Below the pieces are notes generated by a model. The model saw only the letters and a program-made list of their open reading frames with translations, ran no database searches and was not told the origin of the DNA. Positions 9,664-17,636 of a DNA stretch of 64,000 nt are shown here, piece after piece. Where the stretch lies: positions 176,532 to 240,531 of the forward strand of contig NZ_JACIDZ010000007.1 of the NCBI RefSeq assembly GCF_014196625.1, written 5' to 3'. Source of the DNA: Martelella radicis (GTDB lineage: Bacteria; Pseudomonadota; Alphaproteobacteria; Rhizobiales; Rhizobiaceae). A program made the position numbers and the translations under genes. Positions within the stretch are counted from its first letter, which is position 1. Every line of letters begins with the position of its first letter.

Positions 9664-9820
9664 GTTCTCTTCCATCCGGACTATAACCGTCGGCTCCGGA
9701 ATCACACCGGATCTGCTGACCCTCGATCATCCGGGACCTGCCCTTCGATCGAGGCGCTCGCGGGCTGATGCTCATAGAGCAATTACCGCCGGTGGGGAGT
9801 TTCACCCCGCCCTGAGAACG
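9664..9820 (-). promoter_or_regulatory. FMN riboswitch (RFN element)
   Basis: Read on the minus strand, this leader has the conserved RFN blocks in the right order. They are TTCTCAGGGCGGGGTGAAA, then TCCCCACCGGCGGTAAT, then AGCCCGCGAGCG, then GGTCAGCAGATCCGGTG, GATTCCGGAGCCGACGGT and finally TATAGTCCGGATGGAAGAGAA. The variable P-stem carries the strong pair TCGATC/GATCGA. The element ends about 110 bases before the ribD start. This class binds FMN and switches off transcription or translation of downstream genes. I did not identify the expression platform. Confidence 0.96.
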
Positions 9821-9902
9821 TCGCCAACCGGACCTCCGGCCGACGCCATGAATTTAGGCAAGCGATCTGAAAATGACAAGCGCCAATTTCGACGACGGTC
9901 TG

Positions 9903-10277
9903 TCAAGCGCTTCCGGCGGTTGCGGCGACCGGTCCGTTTTCAGCGAACAGAAGGTCAAACCCGCCATAGACCATGCGCGCGCCGTCGAACGGCATTTCGT
10001 TCATCTCCGGGTCGTTCATCAGCGCGCCCCAGGCAGCGTTGCGGGCATCCTTCGAAGGCCAGACCACCCAACTGAAAACAACGGCTTCGCCCCCCTTCTT
10101 CTTTAGTGCCATGTTGAACGAGGTAACCTTGCCATCCGGCACATCCTCCTCCCAGCACTCGACATAGGAAAGCGCGCCATGCGCCTTGAATTTCGCCGCC
10201 GCCTTCTGGCACAAGGCGTAATAGGCCTCCCTGTTCTCGACCGGCACCGGGGCCAGGAATCCGTCCACATAGGTCAT
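9903..10277 (-). CDS. DUF1428 family protein
   Basis: The protein has about 124 residues. The start at 10277 (MTYVDGFLAPVP) is preferred to the upstream ATG because the family begins this way and GGGAGAGAAG precedes it. The family signature is clear: the MTYVDGFL start, ECWEEDVPDGKVTSF, VVFSWVVWPSKDARNAA and MPFDGARMVYGGF near the C-terminus. Members are small ferredoxin-like alpha/beta-barrel proteins of unknown biochemical role. The gene is divergent from a MarR-type regulator, and a near-perfect palindrome lies between them, so it is probably the target of that regulator. The last dozen residues are Ala/Gly-rich and not conserved. Confidence 0.85.
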   Translation of the reverse strand: MTYVDGFLAPVPVENREAYYALCQKAAAKFKAHGALSYVECWEEDVPDGKVTSFNMALKKKGGEAVVFSWVVWPSKDARNAAWGALMNDPEMNEMPFDGARMVYGGFDLLFAENGPVAATAGSA

Positions 10278-10316
10278 GCGCTTCTCTCCCGTGTCTTGAC
10301 TTTGATGCATGCGGAT

Positions 10317-10338
10317 TTTACGTTGATATCAACATAAA
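10317..10338. promoter_or_regulatory. Palindromic operator between the DUF1428 and marR genes
   Basis: The core GTTGATATCAAC (10322-10333) is a perfect 12-base palindrome. Outside one mismatched pair (c10321/a10334), the arms continue as TTTA and TAAA, giving a 22-base dyad. It lies 3 bases before the marR-type start and about 40 bases before the divergent DUF1428 start. Its size and position fit a MarR dimer site that regulates both genes; this is inference. Confidence 0.7.
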
Positions 10339-10341
10339 GGC

Positions 10342-10821
10342 ATGAACATGCGCGAGAGTCTACCCCTGTCCGTCACCCTGGAGGTACGCGACCGCTGTCT
10401 CTGTCTCTATCTGCAGCGGGCGGCCCGGGCGGTCGGGCGTTATTTTGACGAGGTTTTGCGTCCGCTCGGACTGACGAACGGACAATACTCGCTGCTGATG
10501 TCCCTGAACAGGCCGGAGCCGCCGAAGATCGCGGAAGTGGCCATGGTGCTCGCCATGGATCGCACCACGCTGACGGCCAGCATCAAGCCGCTCGAACGAC
10601 GCGGCCTGCTGACAAGCTTTCAGGACCCCGAGGACAAGCGCGTGCGTCGTCTGAAGCTTACGGAAGAAGGACTTGACCTGCTGGAGCGCGCCGTGCCGGT
10701 CTGGCGCAAGACCCATGACCGGCTTGACGGCGTTGTCGCCGACGACCTGCCCCGGCTGCGCGAAAACCTGCTGGCGCTTGCCTTCGCATTGCCGGAGGAT
10801 GAGGAAGAGATCAGCGGCTGA
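10342..10821 (+). CDS. MarR-family transcriptional regulator
   Basis: The protein has 159 residues, typical for the family. The winged helix-turn-helix runs from about residue 47 to 115: LTNGQYSLLMSL, PKIAEVAMVLAMDRTTLTAS (recognition helix region), IKPLERRGLL and then the wing DPEDKRVRRLKLTEEG. The first helix carries three nearby cysteines or polar residues (RDRCLCLYLQRAAR); whether they sense redox state is unknown. It is divergent from the DUF1428 gene and overlaps the 3' end of convergent uxuA by 11 bases. Autorepression through the palindrome just before its start is likely. Confidence 0.9.
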   Translation: MNMRESLPLSVTLEVRDRCLCLYLQRAARAVGRYFDEVLRPLGLTNGQYSLLMSLNRPEPPKIAEVAMVLAMDRTTLTASIKPLERRGLLTSFQDPEDKRVRRLKLTEEGLDLLERAVPVWRKTHDRLDGVVADDLPRLRENLLALAFALPEDEEEISG

Positions 10822-12007
10822 GGGCCGCGACGATGCCGCGCAGTTCAGCGAGCCCCTTCAGGCGGCCGATCGCCGGATAGCCCGGCTGAGCCTTCCGGTT
10901 CTGATCGTCGAGAATGTCCAGCCCGTGATCGGGGCGGAAGGGAATGTTCCAGTCGGCCCGGCCGGCATCGCGCCGGCGTTTCTCTTCCGAGAGCGCAGCT
11001 GCCACGAGCGCCACCATATCGGTATCGCCGCCGAGATGTTCCGATTCGTAGAACGATCCCTTGATGTCGCCGGTCTCGCGGTGAACATTGCGCAGATGCA
11101 GGAAATGCACCCGGTCGCCGAGCCGCTCCATCATGCCCGGCAGGTCATTGTCGGGCCGCGCGCCGAGCGAACCGGAACAGAGCGTGATGCCGTTTGCCGA
11201 CAGGTCGACCGCATCCATCATCGCCTTGTAATCGGCTTCCGTCGACATCACGCGCGGCAGGCCCAGAAGACCAAAGGGCGGGTCGTCCGGATGGCAGCAA
11301 AGCCTGAGGCCGAGCTTCTCGGCAACGGGCGCGACCTCCCCAAGGAAAGCAATGAAATTTCCGCGCAGGCCGTCGGGCGAGATCGCGGCATATTCGCTGA
11401 GATGATGGCGCACGTCCTCAAGGGTAAAGCTCTCGGCAGCGCCCGGCAGGCCGAAGACGATGTTCTTCGCAAGCGCCTGCTGGCGCTCATCATCCATTTC
11501 GGCGAAGCGGCGGCCAGCCTCCTCGCGGACAGCCTCGGGAAAGTCCTCCGCCGCGCCATCGCGCTTGAGGACATGAATGTCGAAGGCGGCGAAATCGGCA
11601 TAGTCGAAACGCATGCAGGTCGCGCCCGTCGGCAGACGATAGGAAAGATCGGTGCGCGTCCAGTCGAGCACCGGCATGAAATTGTAGCAGATCGTCTCGA
11701 TTCCGGCAGCAGCAAGGTTCTGGAGGCTGACCTTATAGTTTTCGATATGAAAGCGCCAGTCACCCTTCTGCTTCTTGATATCTTCCGAAACGGGCAGGCT
11801 TTCGACCACTTCCCACTTGAGGCCAGAGGCGCTTCCGTCGGTCATCACTGACAATTCCTGCTGACGTCCGGCAATCTCTTCGGGCGTCCAGACCGCCCCT
11901 GTAGGGACGTGGTGAAGCGCGGTCACGACCCCTTCAACGCCCGCCTGCAGCATGTCGTCGATCGACACGCGGTCCAAAGGCCCGAACCAGCGCCAAGTCT
12001 GCCTCAT
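10811..12007 (-). CDS. uxuA: Mannonate dehydratase UxuA
   Basis: The protein has 398 residues, the usual length for UxuA. It converts D-mannonate to 2-keto-3-deoxy-D-gluconate in glucuronate breakdown. The N-terminus MRQTWRWFGPLDRV is diagnostic, as are ALHHVPTGAVW, the metal-binding regions LRLCCHPDDPP and GITLCSGSLGARPDND, HFLHLRNV and the end segment FRPDHG. It is divergent from the GntR gene at 12152, and the TRAP transporter follows that gene, so the three form a sugar-acid uptake and catabolic locus. Its last bases overlap the convergent marR-type gene. Confidence 0.95.
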   Translation of the reverse strand: MRQTWRWFGPLDRVSIDDMLQAGVEGVVTALHHVPTGAVWTPEEIAGRQQELSVMTDGSASGLKWEVVESLPVSEDIKKQKGDWRFHIENYKVSLQNLAAAGIETICYNFMPVLDWTRTDLSYRLPTGATCMRFDYADFAAFDIHVLKRDGAAEDFPEAVREEAGRRFAEMDDERQQALAKNIVFGLPGAAESFTLEDVRHHLSEYAAISPDGLRGNFIAFLGEVAPVAEKLGLRLCCHPDDPPFGLLGLPRVMSTEADYKAMMDAVDLSANGITLCSGSLGARPDNDLPGMMERLGDRVHFLHLRNVHRETGDIKGSFYESEHLGGDTDMVALVAAALSEEKRRRDAGRADWNIPFRPDHGLDILDDQNRKAQPGYPAIGRLKGLAELRGIVAALSR

Positions 12008-12151
12008 TGTTCTCTCCCTGAGCGAATTCGTTATTCCGGGCGAACCTAAGTGAAAAGGCTCACCAACCCAAGGGAAATCACTAGCACCAAAGTGGGGTGT
12101 TGACTAGTATGGAAGTATGGTGCACGATAAAAACATCGGGAGGGCAAAGCC
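12008..12151. promoter_or_regulatory. uxuA / GntR divergent promoter region
   Basis: This 144-base gap must hold both divergent promoters. It contains the directly repeated AGTATGG (12106-12112 and 12114-12120, 8-base period) immediately downstream of TTGACT (12100-12105). A GntR/FCD regulator commonly binds such a region, but I see no clean FadR-like dyad and the operator is not resolved. Confidence 0.35.
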
Positions 12152-12847
12152 ATGCTGCCAGAAACAATCGCCACCGCCATCGCGCCAGGCGCGCCGGTCG
12201 GATCGCAACTGCACGGCATCCTGCGTGAGCTGATCATCCACAATGAGCTGCCGCCGGGCTCGCGCCTTTCCGAATCGGAACTGGCCGCCCGCTTCGCCGT
12301 CAGCCGCCAGCCCGTGCGCGAGGCCTTCATCAAACTCTCGGAAGAAGGCCTGCTCGAGGTTCGCCCGCAGCGCGGCACATTCGTGCGCCGTATCTCGCAG
12401 GCGGCCGTCATGGATGCCCGCTTCGTCCGCGAGGCGATCGAGGCGGACATCGTCAAGCTTCTCGCGGCCCGGCCCGATTCCGGACTGATCGAGGAACTGA
12501 GATTGCAGCTACGCGAGCAGCGCGAGGCGGCGACCACCGACGCCGACCGGTTCATCGAACTGGACGAGCTGTTTCACAAGACCCTCGCCGATGCCGCCGG
12601 CAAGGCCAGGGCCTGGGCCTTGATCGAGGGGCTTAAGGTGCAGATGGACAGGGTTCGCTATCTGAGCCTTCTGCGCTTTCCCATGGTTAAGCTGACAGCC
12701 CAGCACACCGCCATTGTCGACGCCATCGGCGCCGGCGATCTGGAAGCCGCCGAACTTGCCGTTCGCGGCCATCTGCGGGAGATCCTGAGCGATCTTCCCG
12801 CAATTTTCGCAGAAAAACCCGAGTTTTTCGAACAATCGGGGCGCTAG
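12152..12847 (+). CDS. GntR-family regulator with FCD domain
   Basis: The protein has 231 residues. The N-terminal winged helix (about 10-75) has LRELIIHNELPPGSRLSESE, LAARFAVSRQPVREAFIKL and the wing RPQRGTFVRRIS. The all-helical FCD ligand domain (about 80-215) contains ELDELFHKTLADAAG and the late HTAIVDAIGAGDLEAAE, with the histidines that usually hold a metal and a carboxylate ligand. GGGAGGGCAAAGCC gives a good ribosome site before the ATG. The gene lies between uxuA and dctPQM and probably represses both, with a hexuronate-pathway intermediate as inducer; the effector is inferred. Confidence 0.92.
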   Translation: MLPETIATAIAPGAPVGSQLHGILRELIIHNELPPGSRLSESELAARFAVSRQPVREAFIKLSEEGLLEVRPQRGTFVRRISQAAVMDARFVREAIEADIVKLLAARPDSGLIEELRLQLREQREAATTDADRFIELDELFHKTLADAAGKARAWALIEGLKVQMDRVRYLSLLRFPMVKLTAQHTAIVDAIGAGDLEAAELAVRGHLREILSDLPAIFAEKPEFFEQSGR

Positions 12848-12882
12848 GCCCCAAACCCTGAACGTCTGATTGGGAGGACGAC

Positions 12883-13866
12883 ATGACGCATTTTTCCAAA
12901 CTTGGCAGCATCGCGCTTGCGGGTCTTGCCGCCAGCCTTCTCGCCGGCTCCGCACTGGCCGCCGATTACACGCTGAACGTCAACACCGCGCTGGCCACCA
13001 ATGACCCGCTCTACAAGGGCCTTGAAGCCTTCCGCGACAATGTCGCCGAAGCCTCCGACGGGGCGCTGGAAGTCCGCCTGTTCCCGAACTCGCAGCTTGG
13101 TCCCGATGAGGACGTGCTCGAACAGGCCCGCGCCGGTGCTCCCGTCGCCGTCGTCGTCGATGGCGGCCGCCTCGCCGTCTTCGTCAACGAATTCGGCGTC
13201 CTCGGCGCGCCTTATCTGGCAAACGGCTATGACGGCATCCGCAAGGTCGTCACCTCGGACCTCTTCGATGAATGGGCCCAGAAGCTGCACGATGATGCCG
13301 GCCTCGATGTCCTGAGCTTCAACTGGTGGCAGGGCGAACGTCACCTTCTGACCAAGAAGCCGATCGGCGGACCGGATGACCTCTCCGGCGTGCGCATGCG
13401 CACCCCCGGCGCGCCGGTCTGGACCGGCACGATCGAGGCCATGGGCGCAACCCCGACGCCGATGCCCTGGGGCGAAGTCTATTCGGCGATCTCCTCCAAC
13501 GTCATTGATGGCGCAGAAGCCCAGCTTCCCGCCGTTGTCGGCGCCAAGCTGGACGAGGTGATCACCAACATCACGCTCACCGGCCACATCAACCTGATCA
13601 CTGGCCTGATCACGTCCGCCGCCTGGGTGGATTCGCTGCCGGAGAACCTGCAGACGGTCCTGCATGAGGAAGCGCTGAAGGCCGGCGACATCGCCTCCTA
13701 CGGCACGCAGGACGCGCTGGCGAGCCTGCAGCAGCAGCTGATCGACAATGGCGTCGATGTCGAGGAAATCGACATCACCCCGTTCAAGGAAGCGACCGCC
13801 GTCGTCTATGACGACCTCGGCTATGGCGACCTGCGCGACCAGCTTCAGGCGATCGCGGCACAGTAA
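12883..13866 (+). CDS. TRAP transporter substrate-binding protein (DctP family)
   Basis: The protein has 327 residues. A signal peptide runs to about residue 26 (cleavage near GSALAADY). The mature protein has the DctP/SBP_bac_7 pattern: NDPLYKGLEAFRDNV, LFPNSQLGPDEDVLEQARAG, the conserved arginine in GVRMRTPGAP, and the helix segment EVYSAISSNVIDGAEAQ. It captures a carboxylate in the periplasm and delivers it to the DctQ/DctM membrane parts that follow. Given uxuA and the GntR gene alongside, a uronate or related sugar acid is the best guess for substrate. A 179-base gap with a hairpin separates it from dctQ, compatible with higher expression of the binding protein. Confidence 0.93.
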   Translation: MTHFSKLGSIALAGLAASLLAGSALAADYTLNVNTALATNDPLYKGLEAFRDNVAEASDGALEVRLFPNSQLGPDEDVLEQARAGAPVAVVVDGGRLAVFVNEFGVLGAPYLANGYDGIRKVVTSDLFDEWAQKLHDDAGLDVLSFNWWQGERHLLTKKPIGGPDDLSGVRMRTPGAPVWTGTIEAMGATPTPMPWGEVYSAISSNVIDGAEAQLPAVVGAKLDEVITNITLTGHINLITGLITSAAWVDSLPENLQTVLHEEALKAGDIASYGTQDALASLQQQLIDNGVDVEEIDITPFKEATAVVYDDLGYGDLRDQLQAIAAQ

Positions 13867-13890
13867 AAGGCCTCGAAGCTTTTTCACAAA

Positions 13891-13918
13891 GACGGACCGT
13901 GGAATGCCGCGGTCCGTC
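13891..13918 (+). other. Intercistronic hairpin between dctP and dctQ
   Basis: There are perfect 9-base arms, GACGGACCG and CGGTCCGTC, around a 10-base loop. No T-tract follows directly. It sits 25 bases after the dctP stop. A hairpin here could protect the dctP message or attenuate dctQM. Confidence 0.55.
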
Positions 13919-14045
13919 CACCCAAAAAAAGCCAGCGCGCGCCGCAAAGACGGCAGCGCTCGCAAAACAAGCAAAACAACCGCGCGCGAGCATTTCAGGG
14001 CGGATCAAGGCCTCAATGCTCCCAACCCTGACTGGAGGGGCCACC

Positions 14046-14573
14046 ATGCCCGGTTTCCTCGCAAAAATCGAATTCGTCGCCGGCGCGATCCTGCTGGCCG
14101 TGATCACATTTCTGGTGTTCATCGCCGCGACCATGCGGTTCTTCGGCCATCCGCTGATCTGGTCGGTCGACCTGGCGCAGCTTCTGTTCATCTGGCTTTG
14201 CTTCATCGGCGCCACCCGCGCCATGCGCGAGCGCGGCCATCTCGGCGTGGACTATCTCGTCCGTCCCTTCCCCTATCGCTACCGCCTCGCGCTTGAGACC
14301 ACGCTTTCCGCCCTCTTCATCGCCTTTCTGCTGCTTCTGGCGGTCGAGGGCTATGATCTGACCATGCTCAACAAGGAACGCCAGTTCGGCGATTCAGGTC
14401 TTTCCTATGCCTGGGTCACGATTGCCGTTCCCGCCGGCTGCGTCATGCTCACGATCTCGATCCTCGGCAATCTGGTCCAGGCATGGCGGAGCGCAAAGGG
14501 CGACCGAATGCTCGTCTTCACCCGGACCGCCGCCGAGGAAGAAGCGGCCATTGAAACCGGCGCGGTGGAGTAA
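14046..14573 (+). CDS. TRAP transporter small permease (DctQ family)
   Basis: The protein has 175 residues from the ATG at 14046, chosen because CTGGAGGGGCCACC precedes it; the frame is open further upstream but without family similarity. Four membrane helices are visible: about 8-27, 40-58 (VDLAQLLFIWLCFIGATRAM), 78-102 and 121-145. The RERGHLGVDYLV loop is typical of DctQ. It bridges the binding protein and the large permease DctM, whose gene starts 5 bases later. The C-terminal tail is charged and cytoplasmic. Confidence 0.92.
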   Translation: MPGFLAKIEFVAGAILLAVITFLVFIAATMRFFGHPLIWSVDLAQLLFIWLCFIGATRAMRERGHLGVDYLVRPFPYRYRLALETTLSALFIAFLLLLAVEGYDLTMLNKERQFGDSGLSYAWVTIAVPAGCVMLTISILGNLVQAWRSAKGDRMLVFTRTAAEEEAAIETGAVE

Positions 14574-14578
14574 CCAAC

Positions 14579-15862
14579 ATGGCCCTTATCGGTATTGTCT
14601 TCTTTGCGCTGATGCTGCTCGGCGCGCCCATTGCCTTTGCCATCGGCATCTCCGGCTTCACCTTCTTTCTGACCTCCGACATCATGCCGGTCTCGATCGG
14701 CGTACAGAAGATCGCCACGGTCTCGCAGAGCTTCCCGCTTCTGGCCGTGCCCTTCTTCGTGCTGGCCGGACACCTGATGAACGAGAGCGGCATCACCGAC
14801 CGCTTGTTCACCTTCTCCAAGGTCGCCGTCGGTTGGATGGCGGGCGGACTTGCCCAGGTCTCGATCATTCTCTCCACCCTGATGGGCGGCGTGTCCGGCT
14901 CGGCCGTTGCTGATGCGGCGATGGAGGCCCGCGTTCTCGGCCCGCAGATGATCTCGAACGGCTATTCCAAGGGCTATTCCTCCGCCGTCATCGCGATCTC
15001 CTCGCTGATCACCTCGACCATTCCGCCATCGATCGGTCTCATTCTCTACGGCTATGTCGGCCAGGTCTCGATCGGCCGCCTGTTCATGGCCGGCATCATC
15101 CCCGGCATCCTGATGATGACCTTCCTGATGGTTGCCGCATGGCTGGTTGCCCGCAGGCGCAACTATGTGATGAAGGACATGAGGAAGCCGACAGCGCGCG
15201 AACTCGGCTCGGCCGCCTGGGGCGCCAAATGGGCGCTGCTCTTTCCCGTGCTCCTGATCGGCTCGATCCGCGGCGGGCTGTTCACCCCGTCGGAAGTCGG
15301 CGCCTTTGCCGTGGTTTACGCCATCCTGATCGGCGTCTTCGCCCACCGTGTCATGAGTTTCGAGGCGATCAAGCGCGCTTTCGGTCACGCCATCTCTGAT
15401 ATCGGCCTGATCATGCTGATCATCCTGATGTCGGGCATGGTCGGCTTTGCCATCATCTTCCTGCAGGTGCCACAGTCGGTTGCCGGCTTCATGCTGGAGA
15501 GCCTCGCCAATCCGGTGCTGATCGTCGCCGTCATCCTCATCGGCCTGTTCATTGCCGGGCTGTTCTTCGAAAGCACGATCCTGGTGCTGCTGCTTACGCC
15601 GATCCTTGTTCCGGTCGTCGTCAAGGCAGGCGTCGATCCGGTCCATTTCGGCATCCTGATGATGACCATCGTCACCTTCGGTTCGATGACGCCACCGGTC
15701 GGCGTGGCGATGTTCACCGTGTGCAGCCTGCTCGACACCAAGGTGGAGGAATATGTGAAGGAATCGCTGCCCTTCATCGCCGCCGTCTTCGCGCTGATCT
15801 GCCTGCTGCTGTTTGTACCGGGGATCGTCCTGTTCCTCCCGAACCTCATGTATGGCGGATAG
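14579..15862 (+). CDS. TRAP transporter large permease (DctM family)
   Basis: The protein has 427 residues with about twelve hydrophobic segments, the normal DctM size and topology. Signatures are LLGAPIAFAIGISGF at the start, FPLLAVPFFVLAGHLMNESG, LMGGVSGSAVADAAM, TSTIPPSIGLILYG and, near the C-terminus, TFGSMTPPVGVAMFTVCS. It carries out sodium-coupled solute uptake with DctP and DctQ. It ends the dctPQM unit and is followed by an intrinsic terminator at 15890-15920. Confidence 0.95.
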   Translation: MALIGIVFFALMLLGAPIAFAIGISGFTFFLTSDIMPVSIGVQKIATVSQSFPLLAVPFFVLAGHLMNESGITDRLFTFSKVAVGWMAGGLAQVSIILSTLMGGVSGSAVADAAMEARVLGPQMISNGYSKGYSSAVIAISSLITSTIPPSIGLILYGYVGQVSIGRLFMAGIIPGILMMTFLMVAAWLVARRRNYVMKDMRKPTARELGSAAWGAKWALLFPVLLIGSIRGGLFTPSEVGAFAVVYAILIGVFAHRVMSFEAIKRAFGHAISDIGLIMLIILMSGMVGFAIIFLQVPQSVAGFMLESLANPVLIVAVILIGLFIAGLFFESTILVLLLTPILVPVVVKAGVDPVHFGILMMTIVTFGSMTPPVGVAMFTVCSLLDTKVEEYVKESLPFIAAVFALICLLLFVPGIVLFLPNLMYGG

Positions 15863-15889
15863 CATCATCCGCCCTTGAGGAAGACCGCT

Positions 15890-15920
15890 GGCCGCGCCGG
15901 AAACGGCGCGGCCTTTTTTT
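15890..15920 (+). terminator. Intrinsic terminator after dctM
   Basis: A 10-base GC-rich stem, GGCCGCGCCG / CGGCGCGGCC, with a GAAA loop is followed by seven T residues (15914-15920). It ends dctPQM transcription just before the convergent phosphoribosyltransferase gene. Confidence 0.93.
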
Positions 15921-15923
15921 GGC

Positions 15924-16559
15924 CTAAAGGGTCTCCGGCCGTGCGACCCAGCGGCCGTTTTCGCCCGGTCTGAACTGCGGAATGTGTGCAAGGCCTTGAA
16001 CCAGAGCCGCATCGGGTCCCAGCACACTTTCCCATTCCCGCGCCTCCGTCAGGATCACGCCGAGCCCGACGACGTTGCCCCCGGCCTTGCGCACCAAGTC
16101 GATCGAGCCTTTCAGGCTGGAACCTGAGGCCACGACATCATCGACGACGACGACTCGCTTGCCCTTGAGCAACGGCACGGCCCGGTCATCGAGAAGCAGG
16201 CGCTGCTCGCCCTTGGAGGTGATCGAGGTAATCTTCTGTTCAAGCGCGGAGCCCAGATGCACCTTTGGTGATTTTTGCAGGATAACATAGCGGTCCAGGC
16301 CAAGCGCCCGGCTTGCCTCGATGGCGACAGGGATGCCGAGCGTAGCCGCGCCCACGACGATCTCGGGCTCCATCGGCGACAGCTGGTCCGCGAGGGCCTT
16401 GCCGCAATGTTCGCCGAAGCGGACACCCAGATCGATCACCATCATCAGCGAGATGGCGAGATCCGGCTTGATCGCGACGAGCGGCAACTCGACAGGGAAG
16501 CCCGCCACAGAAACGGCGTGGGTCTGCTCGGTGACGACAGGGGCAAAGGATTGGGTCAT
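15924..16559 (-). CDS. Type I phosphoribosyltransferase (adenine-PRT-like)
   Basis: The protein has 211 residues. The PRPP-binding motif is VVVVDDVVASGSSLKGSID (about residues 136-154), preceded by the beta-hairpin RLLLDDRAVPLLKGKR. The N-terminal half holds PEIVVGAATLGIPVAIEASR and the YVILQKSPKVHLG flexible loop, which resembles adenine or xanthine phosphoribosyltransferases more than orotate enzymes. It probably salvages a purine base with PRPP, but the base specificity cannot be assigned from these motifs. It is monocistronic and convergent with dctM. Confidence 0.8.
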   Translation of the reverse strand: MTQSFAPVVTEQTHAVSVAGFPVELPLVAIKPDLAISLMMVIDLGVRFGEHCGKALADQLSPMEPEIVVGAATLGIPVAIEASRALGLDRYVILQKSPKVHLGSALEQKITSITSKGEQRLLLDDRAVPLLKGKRVVVVDDVVASGSSLKGSIDLVRKAGGNVVGLGVILTEAREWESVLGPDAALVQGLAHIPQFRPGENGRWVARPETL

Positions 16560-16607
16560 GAAAACTCCGGAGACGTTTGAGAACTCCGTCTTACGACAGC
16601 ATCGTCC

Positions 16608-17066
16608 TCAAGACGAGGGGCAGACGAAAGCCTGTTTGCGGCCGCCGTCATAGGAAACGGCAAAGCCGCCCTCAAGGAGCAGGCTGCTGAGGTCACGGTC
16701 ATCCGGCAGGCCTACATCGGCGACGACGCGACCGAAATACTTGTCGCCGGCAATCTGCCTTAACTGAACCGTTTCCCCCTCGCGCAATAACGATACGACA
16801 TAATCCTTGGCAATCGAGGCCGCCTGCCGCTCCGCCTCGCAGGACGACCTGAGCTCCGGCGTGTCCACGCCGCGGATCCTGACCGAGGTTTCCACGATCT
16901 GCCCCGGCCACGGCCGCGCCTCGACCACGATCGTGTCCCCATCGATGATGCGCACGATCTCGGCGCGTACCGGGCCGGCATAGATATCCTCGGCGCGGGC
17001 AACGGTCAGCGAGACCATGCCGATGGAAAGGGCCACCGCCAGCGATGTGAAGACAGACTGATTCAT
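16608..17066 (-). CDS. Secreted thermonuclease-family (SNase-like) protein
   Basis: The protein has 152 residues from the ATG at 17066 (MNQSVFTSLAVALS), which gives a clean signal peptide ending near VARAED. The SNase fold is shown by AEIVRIIDGDTIVVEA, VRIRGVDTPEL (with the catalytic Arg and Asp) and DKYFGRVVADV. It probably cleaves nucleic acids, or has a noncatalytic role, in the periplasm. Two cysteines (one after the VDTPEL motif, one near the C-terminus) could form a disulfide. It is short for the family but appears complete. Confidence 0.85.
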   Translation of the reverse strand: MNQSVFTSLAVALSIGMVSLTVARAEDIYAGPVRAEIVRIIDGDTIVVEARPWPGQIVETSVRIRGVDTPELRSSCEAERQAASIAKDYVVSLLREGETVQLRQIAGDKYFGRVVADVGLPDDRDLSSLLLEGGFAVSYDGGRKQAFVCPSS

Positions 17067-17181
17067 GAAGAGGAATTTATTCCTCACTTCTGCGAAAAAC
17101 AATAGGAATTATCGCCTAGGAAATTTAACGGGCAATAGAACAGTCGGAGGCGCAGGACCAGGCGTGCGGCCTAACGGACGC

Positions 17182-17487
17182 TCAGAAGTCGATCGCACGG
17201 CCCTTGATTTCCCAGTCACCATAGCGGGCCGGGTCGAGACCGCCGCGTCCGCCGAGTTCCTTTGCGGGACGTTCGGCGGCGGCGGCCTTGCGCCGCGCCT
17301 CCGCTTCGGCGAGAGCGCGCCTGGCTGCCTCAGGCAGATTGGCGCGCCGCTCCTCCTCCGGATCACCCGCCGGAAGTTGCGAACCCGCAGTCAGCGCCGC
17401 GAGTTCTTCAGCCGATGGCAGGCCATCCGTCCGGCCTTCCGGCGGTGCGTTTTCGGGCGCCCGATGTTTCTCGTTGTCATTTGTCAT
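17182..17487 (-). CDS. DUF1674 / SdhAF4-like succinate dehydrogenase assembly factor
   Basis: The protein has about 101 residues. The start at 17487 (MTNDNEKHRAPENAPPEG) is preferred; the upstream extension in the same frame is unlike the family. The C-terminal signature KELGGRGGLDPARYGDWEIK followed by GRAIDF is the hallmark of DUF1674, the family of eukaryotic SDHAF4. Its members help mature the flavinated succinate dehydrogenase subunit. The N-terminal two thirds are charged, low-complexity and probably disordered. It is divergent from htpX. Confidence 0.88.
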   Translation of the reverse strand: MTNDNEKHRAPENAPPEGRTDGLPSAEELAALTAGSQLPAGDPEEERRANLPEAARRALAEAEARRKAAAAERPAKELGGRGGLDPARYGDWEIKGRAIDF

Positions 17488-17636
17488 TTCAAAAACTTTC
17501 TGCCATGCCTTGGAACGCGACCGTCGCAATATTGATATGGGGGCGGTTGCGCCCCAATTATAGACCGGTTCCAAGTCCTGCATATAAGCGGACTTTGCGG
17601 AAAGTTTAAGGTCCCTTCGCTCCCGGAGACAGAGAA

